Part shown: piece by piece, positions 50,646 to 59,771 of the stretch
How the letters are laid out: the number at the start of each line of letters is the position of its first letter
Position numbering within the stretch: position 1 is the first letter of the stretch
Assembly (NCBI RefSeq): GCF_007995085.1
Contig: NZ_VOQS01000005.1
Span: forward strand, 1,240,001 to 1,304,000
Reading direction: 5' to 3'
Length of the DNA stretch: 64,000 bases
Source of the DNA: Paraburkholderia azotifigens
GTDB taxonomy: Bacteria > Pseudomonadota > Gammaproteobacteria > Burkholderiales > Burkholderiaceae
Made by a program: the position numbers and the translations under genes
The notes under the pieces: generated by a model
Seen by the model: the letters and a program-made list of their open reading frames with translations, nothing else
What the model was told of the DNA's origin: nothing
Databases searched by the model: none

Positions 50646-51587
50646 ATGGAAGCGCAAAATATCGAAGATCTGTGGACGCATCTGCACTGGCTCACGATGC
50701 TCGCCGAACAGGGCACCTACACGGCGGCCGCCGCGCGCCTCGGCGTCAGCAAGGCGGCGATGAGCCAGCGCATTTCCGAACTGGAGCGCGCGGCGGGCAT
50801 CTCGCTGGTGCAACGCACGACGCGCAGCGTGCGCCTGACGGAGGCCGGCCAGCAGCTCGTCGACGCGACGCGCGGCCAGTATGCGCAGATCGCCGCGAGC
50901 TTCGCGCAGGTACGCGAGCTGTCGGGCGTTCCGCGTGGACAGGTCCGCGTGACCGCGCCCGTCGCATTCGCGCGCCAGCAGCTGGTGCCGAAACTGCCCG
51001 AATTTCTGTCGGCGAACCCGGCCGTGCGTGTGCAGCTCGAGGTGTCGGACAGGATCGTGTCGCTCGCCACGGAAGGCTTCGACCTCGCGATTCGCCACAG
51101 CGCGGAGCCGCCCGATACGCATGTCGCGTGGAAGCTGTGCGATACGCATTCCGTGATCGTCGCGACGCGTGCGTATCTGCGAAAACGCGGCACGCCGGCA
51201 TCACCCGACGATCTCGCCGGGCACGATTGCCTGTTCTATCCGCGCTCGACGGGCGAACCGATGTGGTCGTTCGAGCGCAAGACGACGAGAAAGAACGCGG
51301 CGCGGCCCATTACGCTGCCCGTCAAAGGCCAGTTCTGCGCGAACAACAGCGAGACGCTGCGCGACGCGGCGCTCGAAAGCCTCGGCATTGCGCTCGTGCC
51401 GGATTTCACCGCACAGGCTGCCGTGCAGGCGGGCAAGCTGGTCGTCGTGCTGCCCGACTGGCGCGTGACGGGCGCATTCGCCGAGCAGCTTTATATCGTG
51501 CGGCCCTACGCGTCACATGTGCCGCGTGCAGTCGGCCTGTTCGTCGCTTATCTGCGCGAGCGTTTCGCCAACGGCTTTCCTGTTTGA
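50646..51587 (+). CDS. LysR-type regulator divergent from mmsA
   Basis: A 313-residue LysR-type regulator: DLWTHLHWLTMLAEQGTYTAAAARLGVSKAAMSQRISELE, then SLVQRTTRSVRLTEAGQQLV and an effector domain with FDLAIRHSAEPPDTHVAWKL. The ATG at 50646 begins the conserved region. An ATG at 50619 would add nine residues but has no ribosome-binding site. Only 108 bases separate its start from that of mmsA on the opposite strand, the usual layout for a LysR protein controlling the neighbouring catabolic gene. The inducer may be a valine or beta-alanine breakdown product, by inference. Confidence 0.85.
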   Translation: MEAQNIEDLWTHLHWLTMLAEQGTYTAAAARLGVSKAAMSQRISELERAAGISLVQRTTRSVRLTEAGQQLVDATRGQYAQIAASFAQVRELSGVPRGQVRVTAPVAFARQQLVPKLPEFLSANPAVRVQLEVSDRIVSLATEGFDLAIRHSAEPPDTHVAWKLCDTHSVIVATRAYLRKRGTPASPDDLAGHDCLFYPRSTGEPMWSFERKTTRKNAARPITLPVKGQFCANNSETLRDAALESLGIALVPDFTAQAAVQAGKLVVVLPDWRVTGAFAEQLYIVRPYASHVPRAVGLFVAYLRERFANGFPV

Positions 51588-51603
51588 CGGATCGCGCGCC
51601 GCG

Positions 51604-51851
51604 CTAGATGCCGACGCCATCCGCATAGCTGGAAATCAGCGACTTCACGCGTGCTTCGGCGGCGTCCGATGCAGACGTGTAGATCACGAGGCTGAGGTCC
51701 GGCCGTCCATGCACCGCGAACGCCGAAGACGCCAGTGCGGGACTGAATTCCATTGCGTCGAGCACCCGCTGCGCGTAATGGCCAGCATGGTCGGGGCAAA
51801 TGCCGCGCCGAAGAGGAGACTCAGTTTGACTGCGATGGAACGCATGCCCAT
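51604..51851 (-). pseudogene. Decayed gene fragment with chemoreceptor-like N-terminus
   Basis: On the minus strand a frame opens at 51851 with MRSIAVKLSLLFGAAFA, which looks like the first membrane helix of a methyl-accepting chemotaxis protein. It soon runs into a different frame that carries good coding sequence (VLDAMEFSPALASSAFAVHG, then LSLVIYTSASDAAEARVKSL) down to a stop at 51604. No single frame contains both parts. I read it as a remnant after deletion and frameshift, with the two parts possibly from different genes. The remaining gap to 52266 has an AT-rich patch (TATAAT at 51983-51988) and no other gene I can support. Confidence 0.35.
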
Positions 51852-52266
51852 GCGTGATTCCCGTCCGAATGCGTTGAGTGAGGCGGATTCCGGGCGTCCA
51901 TCCAGTCGAGCCCGGGCGCGCCGCTTGCGTCTGCCCGCCTGTTACGGCCGCACCGCGCGAGGTCTGAACATCGTGCATTTTTTATAATTGACTCTATCCG
52001 CCATGCATGAGCGGACAGCGACTTCCCATCTCCCGACGAAACCGGACTACAGCCGAACGGCGCGCAAAGCTTGAACCTGGCAACGCAACGCGAAGCTCGA
52101 TCCGAATTGCCCTATATCGCGCCCTTGAGCGCTCGTTGCGCAAGCGTGTATAACCGTTGAAAGAGCCCTTCGCACCTCTATGCATGTTGCATTGGAATGC
52201 CGCATGCATCTCATCATGACGTTTTCAACGCACGCGCCACTGACGCAGAACGGAGCTTGCCTCACG

Positions 52267-54804
52267 ATGAATGCCAGCCAGGAACGACAAATCGACACGA
52301 CCGACACCACTGCACTGCTGAACCGCGAGCGATCGACGAATGGGCGTCTGAGAAAGCTGATCGACGCGCATTCCAGAATCGCCGCGGCGAAGCTGGATCT
52401 CGACCGCTTTCTGTCGCTCGTCACCGACTCGCTGCTCGAACTGGTGCCGGCCGCGCATGCGTCCGTAGTCGAATGGGTCGATGGCGAGGACATGGTGTAT
52501 CGCGCGTGCAGCGGCACCATCGCGCATCACCTCGGCTTGCGCCTCAAGCGCGACGGCAGCCTGTCGGGACTGTGCTCGCTGGAAAAGCATCTGCTGTACA
52601 GCGTCGATACGGCCAACGATCCGCGCGTCGATGCGGCCGCGTGCAGGCGCGTCGGCGCGATGTCGATGATCGTCGCGCCGCTGCTCTATCAGTCCGAAGT
52701 CGCGGGCGTCGTGAAGCTGATGGCAGGCAGCGCGAGCGCATTCTCGAACGAAGACATCGAGACGCTCGAACAGATCACGTCGCTCGTCGCATCGGGCATG
52801 GCGCATCAGCGCGTGTTCGCCGAGAACCGCGCACTGATCGAGCAGAACACCATCACGATCGCGCGGCTGCGCACCGAGATCAGCCTGCGCGAAGCCGCCG
52901 ACAGCAAGCTCGAAGCGTCGCTGCGGCGCCGCCGTCTCGTGCTCGATACGACCCACGATGCGTTCGTGTGCACCGATGCCGACGGCATCATCATCGATTG
53001 GAACGACGCCGCGACGCACACGTTCGGCTACGCACGCGACGCCGTCATGGGGCGGCCCATCCTGGACGCACTGTTCCCCGCCCGCTGCAAGGCGCGCTAT
53101 GCCGAACTGGATGTCTTCAGGATCACGCCGGAACCGAACCCGGAAGCGTCCTCGCACCGCAGCCGCACGGAACTCATCGCGCGGCGCATCGACGGCAACG
53201 AGTTTCCCGCTGAATTGTCCGTGTGCCCCGTGCAGTTCGACGGACACATCGAGCTTGCGTACTTCGTGCGCGACGTCACCGAACGCTTCAGCGCGCGCGA
53301 ACTCGACAAGCGCTTTCGCGTGCTGGTCGACGCGATCAAGGACTACGCGATCACGATGCTCGACTCGCAAGGCAACATCACGACGTGGAGCGCGGGCTCG
53401 ACCCAGGTGATGGGCTATGCGCCGCACGAAGTGCTCGGCCAGCCGGCGTCGCTGTTCTACACGCCCGAAGACGTCGCGGCGGGCAGACCGCGGCGCGACC
53501 TCGAACTGGCCGCGCGCGAAGGCCGCGTCGAAACGGAAGAGTGGCGCGTGCGCAGGAATGGCACGATCTTCTGGGCAAACATCATCACGACGGCGCTGCG
53601 CGATCCGAACGGCGCGCTGCAGGGCTTTGCGAAGATCACGCGCGACATGTCGCGGCGGCGGCGTCTCGAAGAACTCGAAGCATCCAGCCAGCGGATGAGC
53701 CAGTTCCTCGCGCTGCTCGGGCACGAACTGCGCAATCCGCTCGCGCCGCTGCGCAATGCGGTGAGCATGCTGCAACTGAAGTCCGCCGGACATCATGGCT
53801 TCCTGCCGGAGCACGAACTGATCGACCGGCAGCTGTCCCATCTCACGCGGCTCGTCGACGATCTGCTCGACGCTGGGCGCGTCACGCTGGGACGCGTGCA
53901 GATCGAGCCGAAGCCGGTGTCGATGCAGGCCATCGCGCAACTGAGCATCGAAGGCAGCGCGCCGCTGCTGGCCGCGCGCGACCAGACGCTCGACGTCGTG
54001 ATGCCCGACACGCCCATGTTTATCGAAGGCGATCTCACGCGGATGGTGCAGGTCGTGCAGAACCTGCTGAACAACGCGTCGAAGTTCAGTCCCGCGGGCG
54101 CGTCGATCGGCTTGCAGGTGTTCCGTTCGGGCCGGCTGCTCGCGATCCGCATTCACGATCCGGGGCGCGGCATCGACCCCGATGCAATTGACGCGATCTT
54201 CAACCTGTTCGTGCAGGAAACGCCGACGGAAGAACAGGCCGACAAGAGCGGTCTCGGCATCGGGCTGACGCTGGCGCGCGCGATCGTCGATCTGCATGGC
54301 GGCCATATCGAGGCGCATAGCGAAGGACGCGGCAAAGGCAGCGTGTTCACCGTGTGGCTGCCCGAATGCAGCCATGCGATCGCCGACGAAGGCCCGCGCG
54401 ACGAAGCGCCCGCGCCCGCGCAAGCCGTCGATCTGAAAGTGATGGTCGTCGACGACAACATCGATTCCGCCGACAGCATGGCGACGCTCGTGAAGGTGCT
54501 CGGCCACGAAGCGCACGCGGTGTACGACGGCGCGGCCGCCATCGACCTCGCGCATACGTTGCAGCCCGATCTCGTGCTGCTGGATCTGTCGATGCCGAAG
54601 ATGACGGGCTTCGAAGCCTTGCCGCATATCCGCAAGGCACTCGCCGCGCCGGGCGCCGTGATCGCGGCGATGACGGGGCTCGGCACCAGCGAAGACCGCG
54701 CGCGGACGGAAGCCGCCGGTTTCGATCTGCACCTGACCAAGCCCGTCGACCTGCCCGACCTGGAAGGCGTGTTGCAGATCGCAGTCAAGCACGTGCGCGA
54801 CTAG
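52267..54804 (+). CDS. Hybrid sensor histidine kinase / response regulator
   Basis: An 845-residue soluble hybrid kinase. A GAF-type domain (~30-180: LSLVTDSLLELVPAAHASVVEWVD, LSGLCSLEKHLLYSVDTANDPRVD) is followed by two PAS domains (~215-335 and ~345-465, the second with ITTWSAGSTQVMGYAPHEVLG). HisKA has its histidine in FLALLGHELRNPLAPLRNAV, and HATPase has QNLLNNASKFSP and GLGIGLTLARAIVDLHGG. The C-terminal receiver shows MVVDDNIDSADSM, LVLLDLSMPKMTG and the LTKPVD lysine. No membrane helix is visible. The start at 52267 is the ATG nearest a GGAG. Earlier in-frame ATGs lack sites. It probably passes phosphate through its own receiver to an unlinked output. Signal unknown. Confidence 0.88.
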   Translation: MNASQERQIDTTDTTALLNRERSTNGRLRKLIDAHSRIAAAKLDLDRFLSLVTDSLLELVPAAHASVVEWVDGEDMVYRACSGTIAHHLGLRLKRDGSLSGLCSLEKHLLYSVDTANDPRVDAAACRRVGAMSMIVAPLLYQSEVAGVVKLMAGSASAFSNEDIETLEQITSLVASGMAHQRVFAENRALIEQNTITIARLRTEISLREAADSKLEASLRRRRLVLDTTHDAFVCTDADGIIIDWNDAATHTFGYARDAVMGRPILDALFPARCKARYAELDVFRITPEPNPEASSHRSRTELIARRIDGNEFPAELSVCPVQFDGHIELAYFVRDVTERFSARELDKRFRVLVDAIKDYAITMLDSQGNITTWSAGSTQVMGYAPHEVLGQPASLFYTPEDVAAGRPRRDLELAAREGRVETEEWRVRRNGTIFWANIITTALRDPNGALQGFAKITRDMSRRRRLEELEASSQRMSQFLALLGHELRNPLAPLRNAVSMLQLKSAGHHGFLPEHELIDRQLSHLTRLVDDLLDAGRVTLGRVQIEPKPVSMQAIAQLSIEGSAPLLAARDQTLDVVMPDTPMFIEGDLTRMVQVVQNLLNNASKFSPAGASIGLQVFRSGRLLAIRIHDPGRGIDPDAIDAIFNLFVQETPTEEQADKSGLGIGLTLARAIVDLHGGHIEAHSEGRGKGSVFTVWLPECSHAIADEGPRDEAPAPAQAVDLKVMVVDDNIDSADSMATLVKVLGHEAHAVYDGAAAIDLAHTLQPDLVLLDLSMPKMTGFEALPHIRKALAAPGAVIAAMTGLGTSEDRARTEAAGFDLHLTKPVDLPDLEGVLQIAVKHVRD

Positions 54805-54906
54805 CGGAAGCGTTGCGTCGGCGCACGCTTACCGATCCTTCCGGATGCTCAAGAAGCGCATTTCACGGACGTTACCGAGGACAGTACTTTCAAGCGAGGA
54901 TCGAAC

Positions 54907-55155
54907 GTGGAAACAGTCAACCCCGAACTCATTGCGCGGCTCGTGCGGATCAATCCTGTCGTCATCGTCAACGGCGAGACGTCGCGCTCGCTGCGCTATC
55001 ACGGCAAGCGCAACGTGCGCGCGCTGATGGGCTTTCTCGGCATGTATCGCGAGATGCGCGCACTCGTCTACAGTCATTCGGCGAGCGGCCGGCAGATGTG
55101 GCTTGACGTGCAGACAGGACGCGTGTCGCAACTGCCCGTGCGGCTGCCGAACTGA
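54907..55155 (+). CDS. Small hypothetical protein
   Basis: An 82-residue protein starting with GTG at 54907, decided by GAGG nine bases ahead. The sequence (VRINPVVIVNGETSRSLRYHGKRNVRALMGFLGMYREMRALVYS) has regular alternation of hydrophobic and basic residues, without signal peptide or membrane helix. It lies 102 bases after the hybrid kinase on the same strand and could be in the same transcript. I do not recognise the family. The composition and start context support real coding. Confidence 0.55.
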   Translation: METVNPELIARLVRINPVVIVNGETSRSLRYHGKRNVRALMGFLGMYREMRALVYSHSASGRQMWLDVQTGRVSQLPVRLPN

Positions 55156-55299
55156 GGGCGCTGCGGTTTGTGTGCGAAAGAGGCTCCGGCGGGCCTCTTC
55201 GCGACGCATAACCTGATGTCATCGCACCGCGAAAATAAAGCGCATTGACGCGGATGTATCGGCCGCCAATACTCGACGCAGAGCAAACGTGGCCGCACC

Positions 55300-55890
55300 A
55301 TGACCAATCGACCGGAACACATCCAGACCTTCATTCGTATTGCGGAGAACCTCTTCCAGTCCGACCGGCTCCCGGCAGGGGGAAGGCTCGTGGCGTCGCG
55401 GGTTTTCGAGCGGCTTCGGACCCCGTCCGACGACGGGAAGCGACATCGCGTCCGCTATCCCGCATGCGAGTGGCTCGATGCTGCGTTGGCGCCCGTCCTG
55501 AACGAGCCGACGCAGATCGGCGCGGCGGCACGCACGATCAGACTGCTCGAACCCGACCTGGGATGGTCGCGCCGCACGTCGGGCTCGCAGGGCAGCGAGA
55601 ACTATATCGAAGGGCACGTGCACGGCATGATTTGCGGGCCGGGTGGCGCAGAAAGCCGCTACGACGTGCAGCTCGGCTTTTCCGTCATGGCGCCCAACGT
55701 TCGATACCCGGACCACAGCCATCCCCCGGAAGAAGCGTATGTGCTCTTCACTGCGGGCGACTTCCGCCAGCGAGACGGCGACTGGTTCGACCCCGGGATC
55801 GGCGGCGGCATCCACAATCCGCCCTCCAGCCCGCATGCGATGCGGTCTGGCCCGGTTCCTTTCCTCGCGGTCTGGTGTCTGCTGGTCTGA
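55300..55890 (+). CDS. DddQ-like cupin, DMSP-lyase family
   Basis: A 196-residue cupin of the DMSP-lyase (DddQ-like) family, whose known members split dimethylsulfoniopropionate into dimethyl sulfide and acrylate. The metal-site motif reads PDHSHPPEEAYVLFTAGDFRQRDGDWF, giving two histidines, a glutamate and the active-site tyrosine in the expected spacing. The second cupin motif gives the third histidine in NPPSSPHAMRSGPVPFLAVWCLLV. The N-terminal ~120 residues are helical as in the family. The start has no strong ribosome-binding site. It appears to be a single gene, with no acrylate-processing genes nearby. In soil bacteria such cupins may act on other substrates, so DMSP cleavage is only a possibility. 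Confidence 0.72.
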   Translation: MTNRPEHIQTFIRIAENLFQSDRLPAGGRLVASRVFERLRTPSDDGKRHRVRYPACEWLDAALAPVLNEPTQIGAAARTIRLLEPDLGWSRRTSGSQGSENYIEGHVHGMICGPGGAESRYDVQLGFSVMAPNVRYPDHSHPPEEAYVLFTAGDFRQRDGDWFDPGIGGGIHNPPSSPHAMRSGPVPFLAVWCLLV

Positions 55891-56241
55891 TCCGATCGCA
55901 GCAGGAACGGGAAACATCCCTCCGCGAAACCGCAAATCCCGATTGGCAAGCCGCCGCAACGTCAGCCGCCCGCCCTCTTGATGGCGCGCCTGCCAGAGAA
56001 AACGATTAACTTCCTTAACGCATTTTCGGCATTCCATAGCGCGCCGTCACGGCGGATGTAGCGAAAACACGGACTAGCCAAGCGGCCTCAAACCTTCTAT
56101 TCTTAGAAAAACGTTTTCCAAACGTGACGGAATCATGCCCGCGCCAGCCCGACCGACCGCGCGACGCATCCCGCCCCGGCGCTCGTCGCCGGTTATGAAA
56201 AGACCGCGGCGCGACGAGCGATGCCGCGAATGGAGACATAC
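55891..56241 (+). promoter_or_regulatory. Promoter region of the uronate transporter with LacI-type operator
   Basis: This 351-base gap precedes the MFS gene. At 56106-56119 it holds GAAAAACGTTTTCC, which matches the perfect palindrome before the uronate dehydrogenase gene (58705-58718) except for one left-side base. It is the likely operator for the LacI-family regulator encoded next door. No gene is visible in the gap. Confidence 0.7.
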
Positions 56242-57531
56242 ATGCAATCTGCCGTCGTCGGCGTGGTGCGCACCGCCAGCCGCTTCCGCTGGACCGTCTG
56301 TGCGCTACTTTTCTTCGCCACCGTCATCAACTACATGGACCGGCAGATTCTCGGTCTGCTCGCGCCGCTGCTCCAGCACGAAATCGGCTGGACGCAGGTG
56401 CAGTACGGCCGCATCGTGATCGCGTTCTCCGCGTTTTACGCGATCGGCCTGCTTTGCTTCGGACGCATCGTCGACTGGCTCGGAACGCGCATTTCGTACG
56501 CGGGCGCCATGCTCATCTGGAGCATCGCCGCGATGCTGCACGCGGCCGTCGGCTCGGTGATGGGCTTCGCGGCCGTGCGCGCGCTGCTCGGCATCGGCGA
56601 AGGCGGCAATTTCCCCGCCGCCATCAAGACCACGGCCGAATGGTTTCCGCGCCGCGAGCGCGCGCTCGCGACGGGCATCTTCAACTCCGGCGCGAACATC
56701 GGCGCGGTGTTCGCACCCGCGATCATTCCCGCGATTGCCGTGATGTACGGCTGGCGCGCGGCGTTCGTCATCATCGGCGCGATCGGCATCGTGTGGCTGG
56801 CCGTGTGGCTCGTGGTCTACCGCCCCAATGACGGCAGCGCGCGAGACGAAGCGTTCGACGAACCGCGCGACGAAGTTGAAGCGCTCGACGCCCGCCACGC
56901 CAACGCCCGCGCACCCGGCTGGGGCGAACTGATCAGGAAGCGCGAAACGTGGGCGTTCCTGATCGGCAAGTTCCTGACCGACCCTGTGTGGTGGTTCTAC
57001 CTGTTCTGGCTCCCGAAGTGGCTCAACGAATCGCGCGGCATGGACATGCAGCACATCGGTTTGCCGCTGGTCGTCATCTACGCGATCACGACGGTGGGCA
57101 GCATCGGCGGTGGCTGGATCTCGTCGACGCTGCTGCGCAAGGGCTGGACCGTGAATGCCGCGCGCAAGACGGCGATGCTGATCTGCGCGTGCTGCGTGCT
57201 GCCCATCGCGTTCGTGTCGCAAGTCGATAGCCTGTGGATGGCCGTTGGCATCGTCGGTCTGGCAGCGGCTGCGCACCAGGGCTGGTCGGCGAATCTGTTC
57301 ACGACGGCATCCGACCTCTTCCCGCGCCGCGCACTGGGCGCCGTGGTCGGCATCGGCGGGATGGCGGGCTCGATCGGCGGCGTGCTGTTCTCGGAAGTGA
57401 TCGGCCAGGTGCTGCAGCGCACGGGTCACTACTGGGTGCTGTTCGCGATCGGCGCGCTCGCCTATCTGCTCGCACTCGCGATCATGCACATGCTGACACC
57501 GCGCATGTCGCCCGCGAAGCTCGATGCGTAA
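56242..57531 (+). CDS. MFS transporter, probable hexuronate importer (ExuT-like)
   Basis: A 429-residue transporter of the major facilitator superfamily, anion:cation symporter (ExuT/GudP-like) group, with 12 predicted helices. The first helix ends in FFATVINYMDRQILGLLAP, the family signature. RALLGIGEGGNFPAAIKTTAEWFPRRERA is the conserved loop, and DPVWWFYLFWLPKWL follows in helix 7. Related proteins import galacturonate, glucuronate or aldarates. Together with the uronate dehydrogenase and the LacI gene this makes hexuronate the likely cargo. The ATG at 56242 follows GGAG by six bases. In-frame ATGs at 56221 and 56230 are alternatives. Confidence 0.85.
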   Translation: MQSAVVGVVRTASRFRWTVCALLFFATVINYMDRQILGLLAPLLQHEIGWTQVQYGRIVIAFSAFYAIGLLCFGRIVDWLGTRISYAGAMLIWSIAAMLHAAVGSVMGFAAVRALLGIGEGGNFPAAIKTTAEWFPRRERALATGIFNSGANIGAVFAPAIIPAIAVMYGWRAAFVIIGAIGIVWLAVWLVVYRPNDGSARDEAFDEPRDEVEALDARHANARAPGWGELIRKRETWAFLIGKFLTDPVWWFYLFWLPKWLNESRGMDMQHIGLPLVVIYAITTVGSIGGGWISSTLLRKGWTVNAARKTAMLICACCVLPIAFVSQVDSLWMAVGIVGLAAAAHQGWSANLFTTASDLFPRRALGAVVGIGGMAGSIGGVLFSEVIGQVLQRTGHYWVLFAIGALAYLLALAIMHMLTPRMSPAKLDA

Positions 57532-57592
57532 GCACGCATGGCGCGCCGCCTCGCGCGGCGCGCGTGCCGCAGCACAGCGCGCGAGCGGAGCG

Positions 57593-58585
57593 TCAGCCCA
57601 CAGCAGCCGTCGATTCGCGCACGATCAGCCGCGGCTCGAACATCGAATGCTCGGCTTCCGTATGACCCGCCAGTCCATCGATGAGCTTCTGCATTGCCAG
57701 CTCGCCCATCTTCTCGCTCTGGATATCGACGGTCGTCAAAGCGGGCGCGGCGTACTCGCCATACGGCACGTTGTCGACACCCGTGACGGACACGTCGCGC
57801 GGCAGCTTGAAGCCAAGCGATGCCGCTTCCTTCATGAAGCCGAGCGCGATCAGGTCGTTGTAGCAGATCACGGCCTGCGGCCGCTGCGGCCCGAGCATCA
57901 AGCGCGAGCACGCCTGCTCGCCCGCTTTCGCGGTCGGAGCATGCGCATCGTGCACGTCGAGCGTGAGCCCCGCTTCGTCGAGACACTCGCGCACGCCGCG
58001 AATACGCTCGTCGTTGATACGCGCCTGGCCGAAGCCGAGATAGGCGATGTGCCGGTGCCCGAGATTCAGCAGATGGCGCGCGAGCATGTAGGTCGCGAGC
58101 CGGTTGTCGATGCCGACGCTCGGAATCGGCAGGCCCGGACTGCGACGCAACAGCACGAGCGGCTTGTTGAGTTCGAGCATCCACTGCGATTCTTCGTCGG
58201 GCATGCGCGAACTGACGATCAAACCGTCGACGCGTTGCGCGAGCGCTTCGATCAGCGAACGCTCGCGCGCCTGGTTCTCTTCTGTATCGACGAGCAGCAG
58301 CGTGTAGTCGTGCTGAAGCGCGACGCGGTTCGCGCCCTTCACGACATTCGTGAAGTGCGGATTGCTGATGTCGAGAATCGCGAGACCGATGGCGCGCGTG
58401 CGGCCCGTGATCATCGAGCGCGCGAGCGGGTTCGAACGATAGCCGAGCCGCTCGATCGCTTCCTTGAGCCGCGCTTCGACGGCAGGAGAGAACCGCTGCG
58501 CGCCGTTGATGTACTTGGACACGGTGGCGACGGACACACCCGCCTCGACGGCCACGTCGCGAATCGTCGGGGAAACTTTTTTCAT
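57593..58585 (-). CDS. LacI-family repressor of the uronate genes
   Basis: A 330-residue LacI/GalR-type regulator. The N-terminal helix-turn-helix and hinge read TIRDVAVEAGVSVATVSKYINGAQRFSPAVEARLKEAIERLGYRSNPLARSM. The sugar-binding domain follows from ~60 (IGLAILDISNPHFTNVVKGAN, ICYNDLIALGFM, SVTGVDNVPYGEYAAPALTTV). The gene lies between the transporter and the dehydrogenase and faces the latter. Matching palindromes before the transporter (56106) and dehydrogenase (58705), plus a half-site-like AACGTTTTCGTT at about 58598 near its own start, suggest it represses all three units. The inducer is probably a uronate or its lactone. The ATG at 58585 precedes the DNA-binding domain directly. Confidence 0.9.
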   Translation of the reverse strand: MKKVSPTIRDVAVEAGVSVATVSKYINGAQRFSPAVEARLKEAIERLGYRSNPLARSMITGRTRAIGLAILDISNPHFTNVVKGANRVALQHDYTLLLVDTEENQARERSLIEALAQRVDGLIVSSRMPDEESQWMLELNKPLVLLRRSPGLPIPSVGIDNRLATYMLARHLLNLGHRHIAYLGFGQARINDERIRGVRECLDEAGLTLDVHDAHAPTAKAGEQACSRLMLGPQRPQAVICYNDLIALGFMKEAASLGFKLPRDVSVTGVDNVPYGEYAAPALTTVDIQSEKMGELAMQKLIDGLAGHTEAEHSMFEPRLIVRESTAAVG

Positions 58586-58704
58586 GCGAGGGTAACGTTT
58601 TCGTTCGTCTTGCACGATTGTCGCAGAAAACGCCTCGTCCGGAACCCGTGCGTATCCCAATGGGATGGCGCGATTGACGCCTTCCCCGCATCCCCTTTAT
58701 AGTT

Positions 58705-58718
58705 GGAAAACGTTTTCC
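58705..58718. promoter_or_regulatory. Palindromic LacI-type operator before udh
   Basis: The perfect 14-base palindrome GGAAAACGTTTTCC lies 22 bases before the udh start. It has the central CG typical of LacI/GalR-family operators and is repeated almost exactly upstream of the transporter gene. Confidence 0.8.
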
Positions 58719-58740
58719 TGAATATTTCGAAGGATCATCC

Positions 58741-59574
58741 ATGAACGAGACATCTGCTGTGCCGCGCAAGCCGTTCCGTCGTCTGCTGCTGACGGGCGCG
58801 GGCGGCAACCTGGGCCGCCAGTTGCGCGACGCGCTGGCCGCATGGGCCGACATCGTGCGCGTGAGCGACATTGTCCCTGTGAGCGCCGCGGCCGCGCACG
58901 AAGAAGCGAGCGTCGTCGATCTGGCGGATCGCGAAGCCGTGATGCACATGGTCGAAGGCGTCGACGCGATCGTGCATCTGGGCGGCATTTCGATCGACGC
59001 GCCGTTCGACGATCTGCTCGAATCCAACATCCGCGGCACGTACAACCTGTACGAAGCGGCGCGCAAACATGGCGTGAAGCGCGTGGTGTTCGCGAGCTCG
59101 AATCACGCGATCGGGTTTCATCCCGTCACGGAAGTGCTCGACGCCGATGCGCCGACACGTCCCGACAGCCTGTACGGCGTGACGAAATGCTTCGGCGAGT
59201 CGCTGTCGCGTTACTACTTCGATCGCTTCGGCATCGAGACGGTGTGCCTGCGCATCGGCTCATCGTTCGAAGAACCGAAGAATCCGCGCATGCTCGTCAC
59301 GTACCTGAGCTATCGCGATTTCATCGAACTCGTGCGCTGCTCGCTTTTCACGAACCGTGTCGGACATGCCGTCGTGTATGGCGCGTCGGACAATCCGGTC
59401 AAATGGTGGGACAACACGAAAGCGGGCTTTCTCGGCTTCCGTCCGCGCGACAGTTCGGTGCAATTCGCGGAACGCTTCCCTGTCGCGGCGCCGACGCCCG
59501 AATACGACGACCCGGCGCAACGCTTCCAGGGCGGCGCATTCGTGCTCGGCGAGCCGATGCAGCGCAAGGCCTGA
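58741..59574 (+). CDS. udh: Uronate dehydrogenase
   Basis: A 277-residue NAD-dependent dehydrogenase of the extended SDR type that oxidises D-galacturonate or D-glucuronate to the aldarolactone, the first step of oxidative uronate breakdown. The NAD site is LLLTGAGGNLGRQLRDAL. The catalytic residues lie in VFASSNHAIGFHPV and in SLYGVTKCFGESLSRYY (YxxxK). The SSNHAIGF segment and the C-terminal PTPEYDDPAQRFQGG match Udh. Typical length is about 265-275. It is preceded by the operator at 58705 and AAGGATC. Later pathway steps (lactone hydrolysis, aldarate dehydration) are not encoded in this window. Confidence 0.9.
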   Translation: MNETSAVPRKPFRRLLLTGAGGNLGRQLRDALAAWADIVRVSDIVPVSAAAAHEEASVVDLADREAVMHMVEGVDAIVHLGGISIDAPFDDLLESNIRGTYNLYEAARKHGVKRVVFASSNHAIGFHPVTEVLDADAPTRPDSLYGVTKCFGESLSRYYFDRFGIETVCLRIGSSFEEPKNPRMLVTYLSYRDFIELVRCSLFTNRVGHAVVYGASDNPVKWWDNTKAGFLGFRPRDSSVQFAERFPVAAPTPEYDDPAQRFQGGAFVLGEPMQRKA

Positions 59575-59771
59575 AGCCCCGTCGTATCAGCGCATGATGC
59601 CGTGCAACGCGGCATCCGCAGACACCTGAACGCGCGACGCAGGCACACATCCGCATCGCGCGTCAACCACTAACTCGCTGATCTGATTTATTTTTCTGAG
59701 CCGCATTGAATTGCCGGCTCACTTTCGCAGCGTGTACCATGTGACCAGGGCAAAACCCTTGGAGGATGATC

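Noticed and set aside
51604..51978. A 124-residue intact minus-strand gene
   Set aside because: The first half has shadow-like composition and no ribosome-binding site. Only the C-terminal part looks coding, which fits a decayed fragment better.
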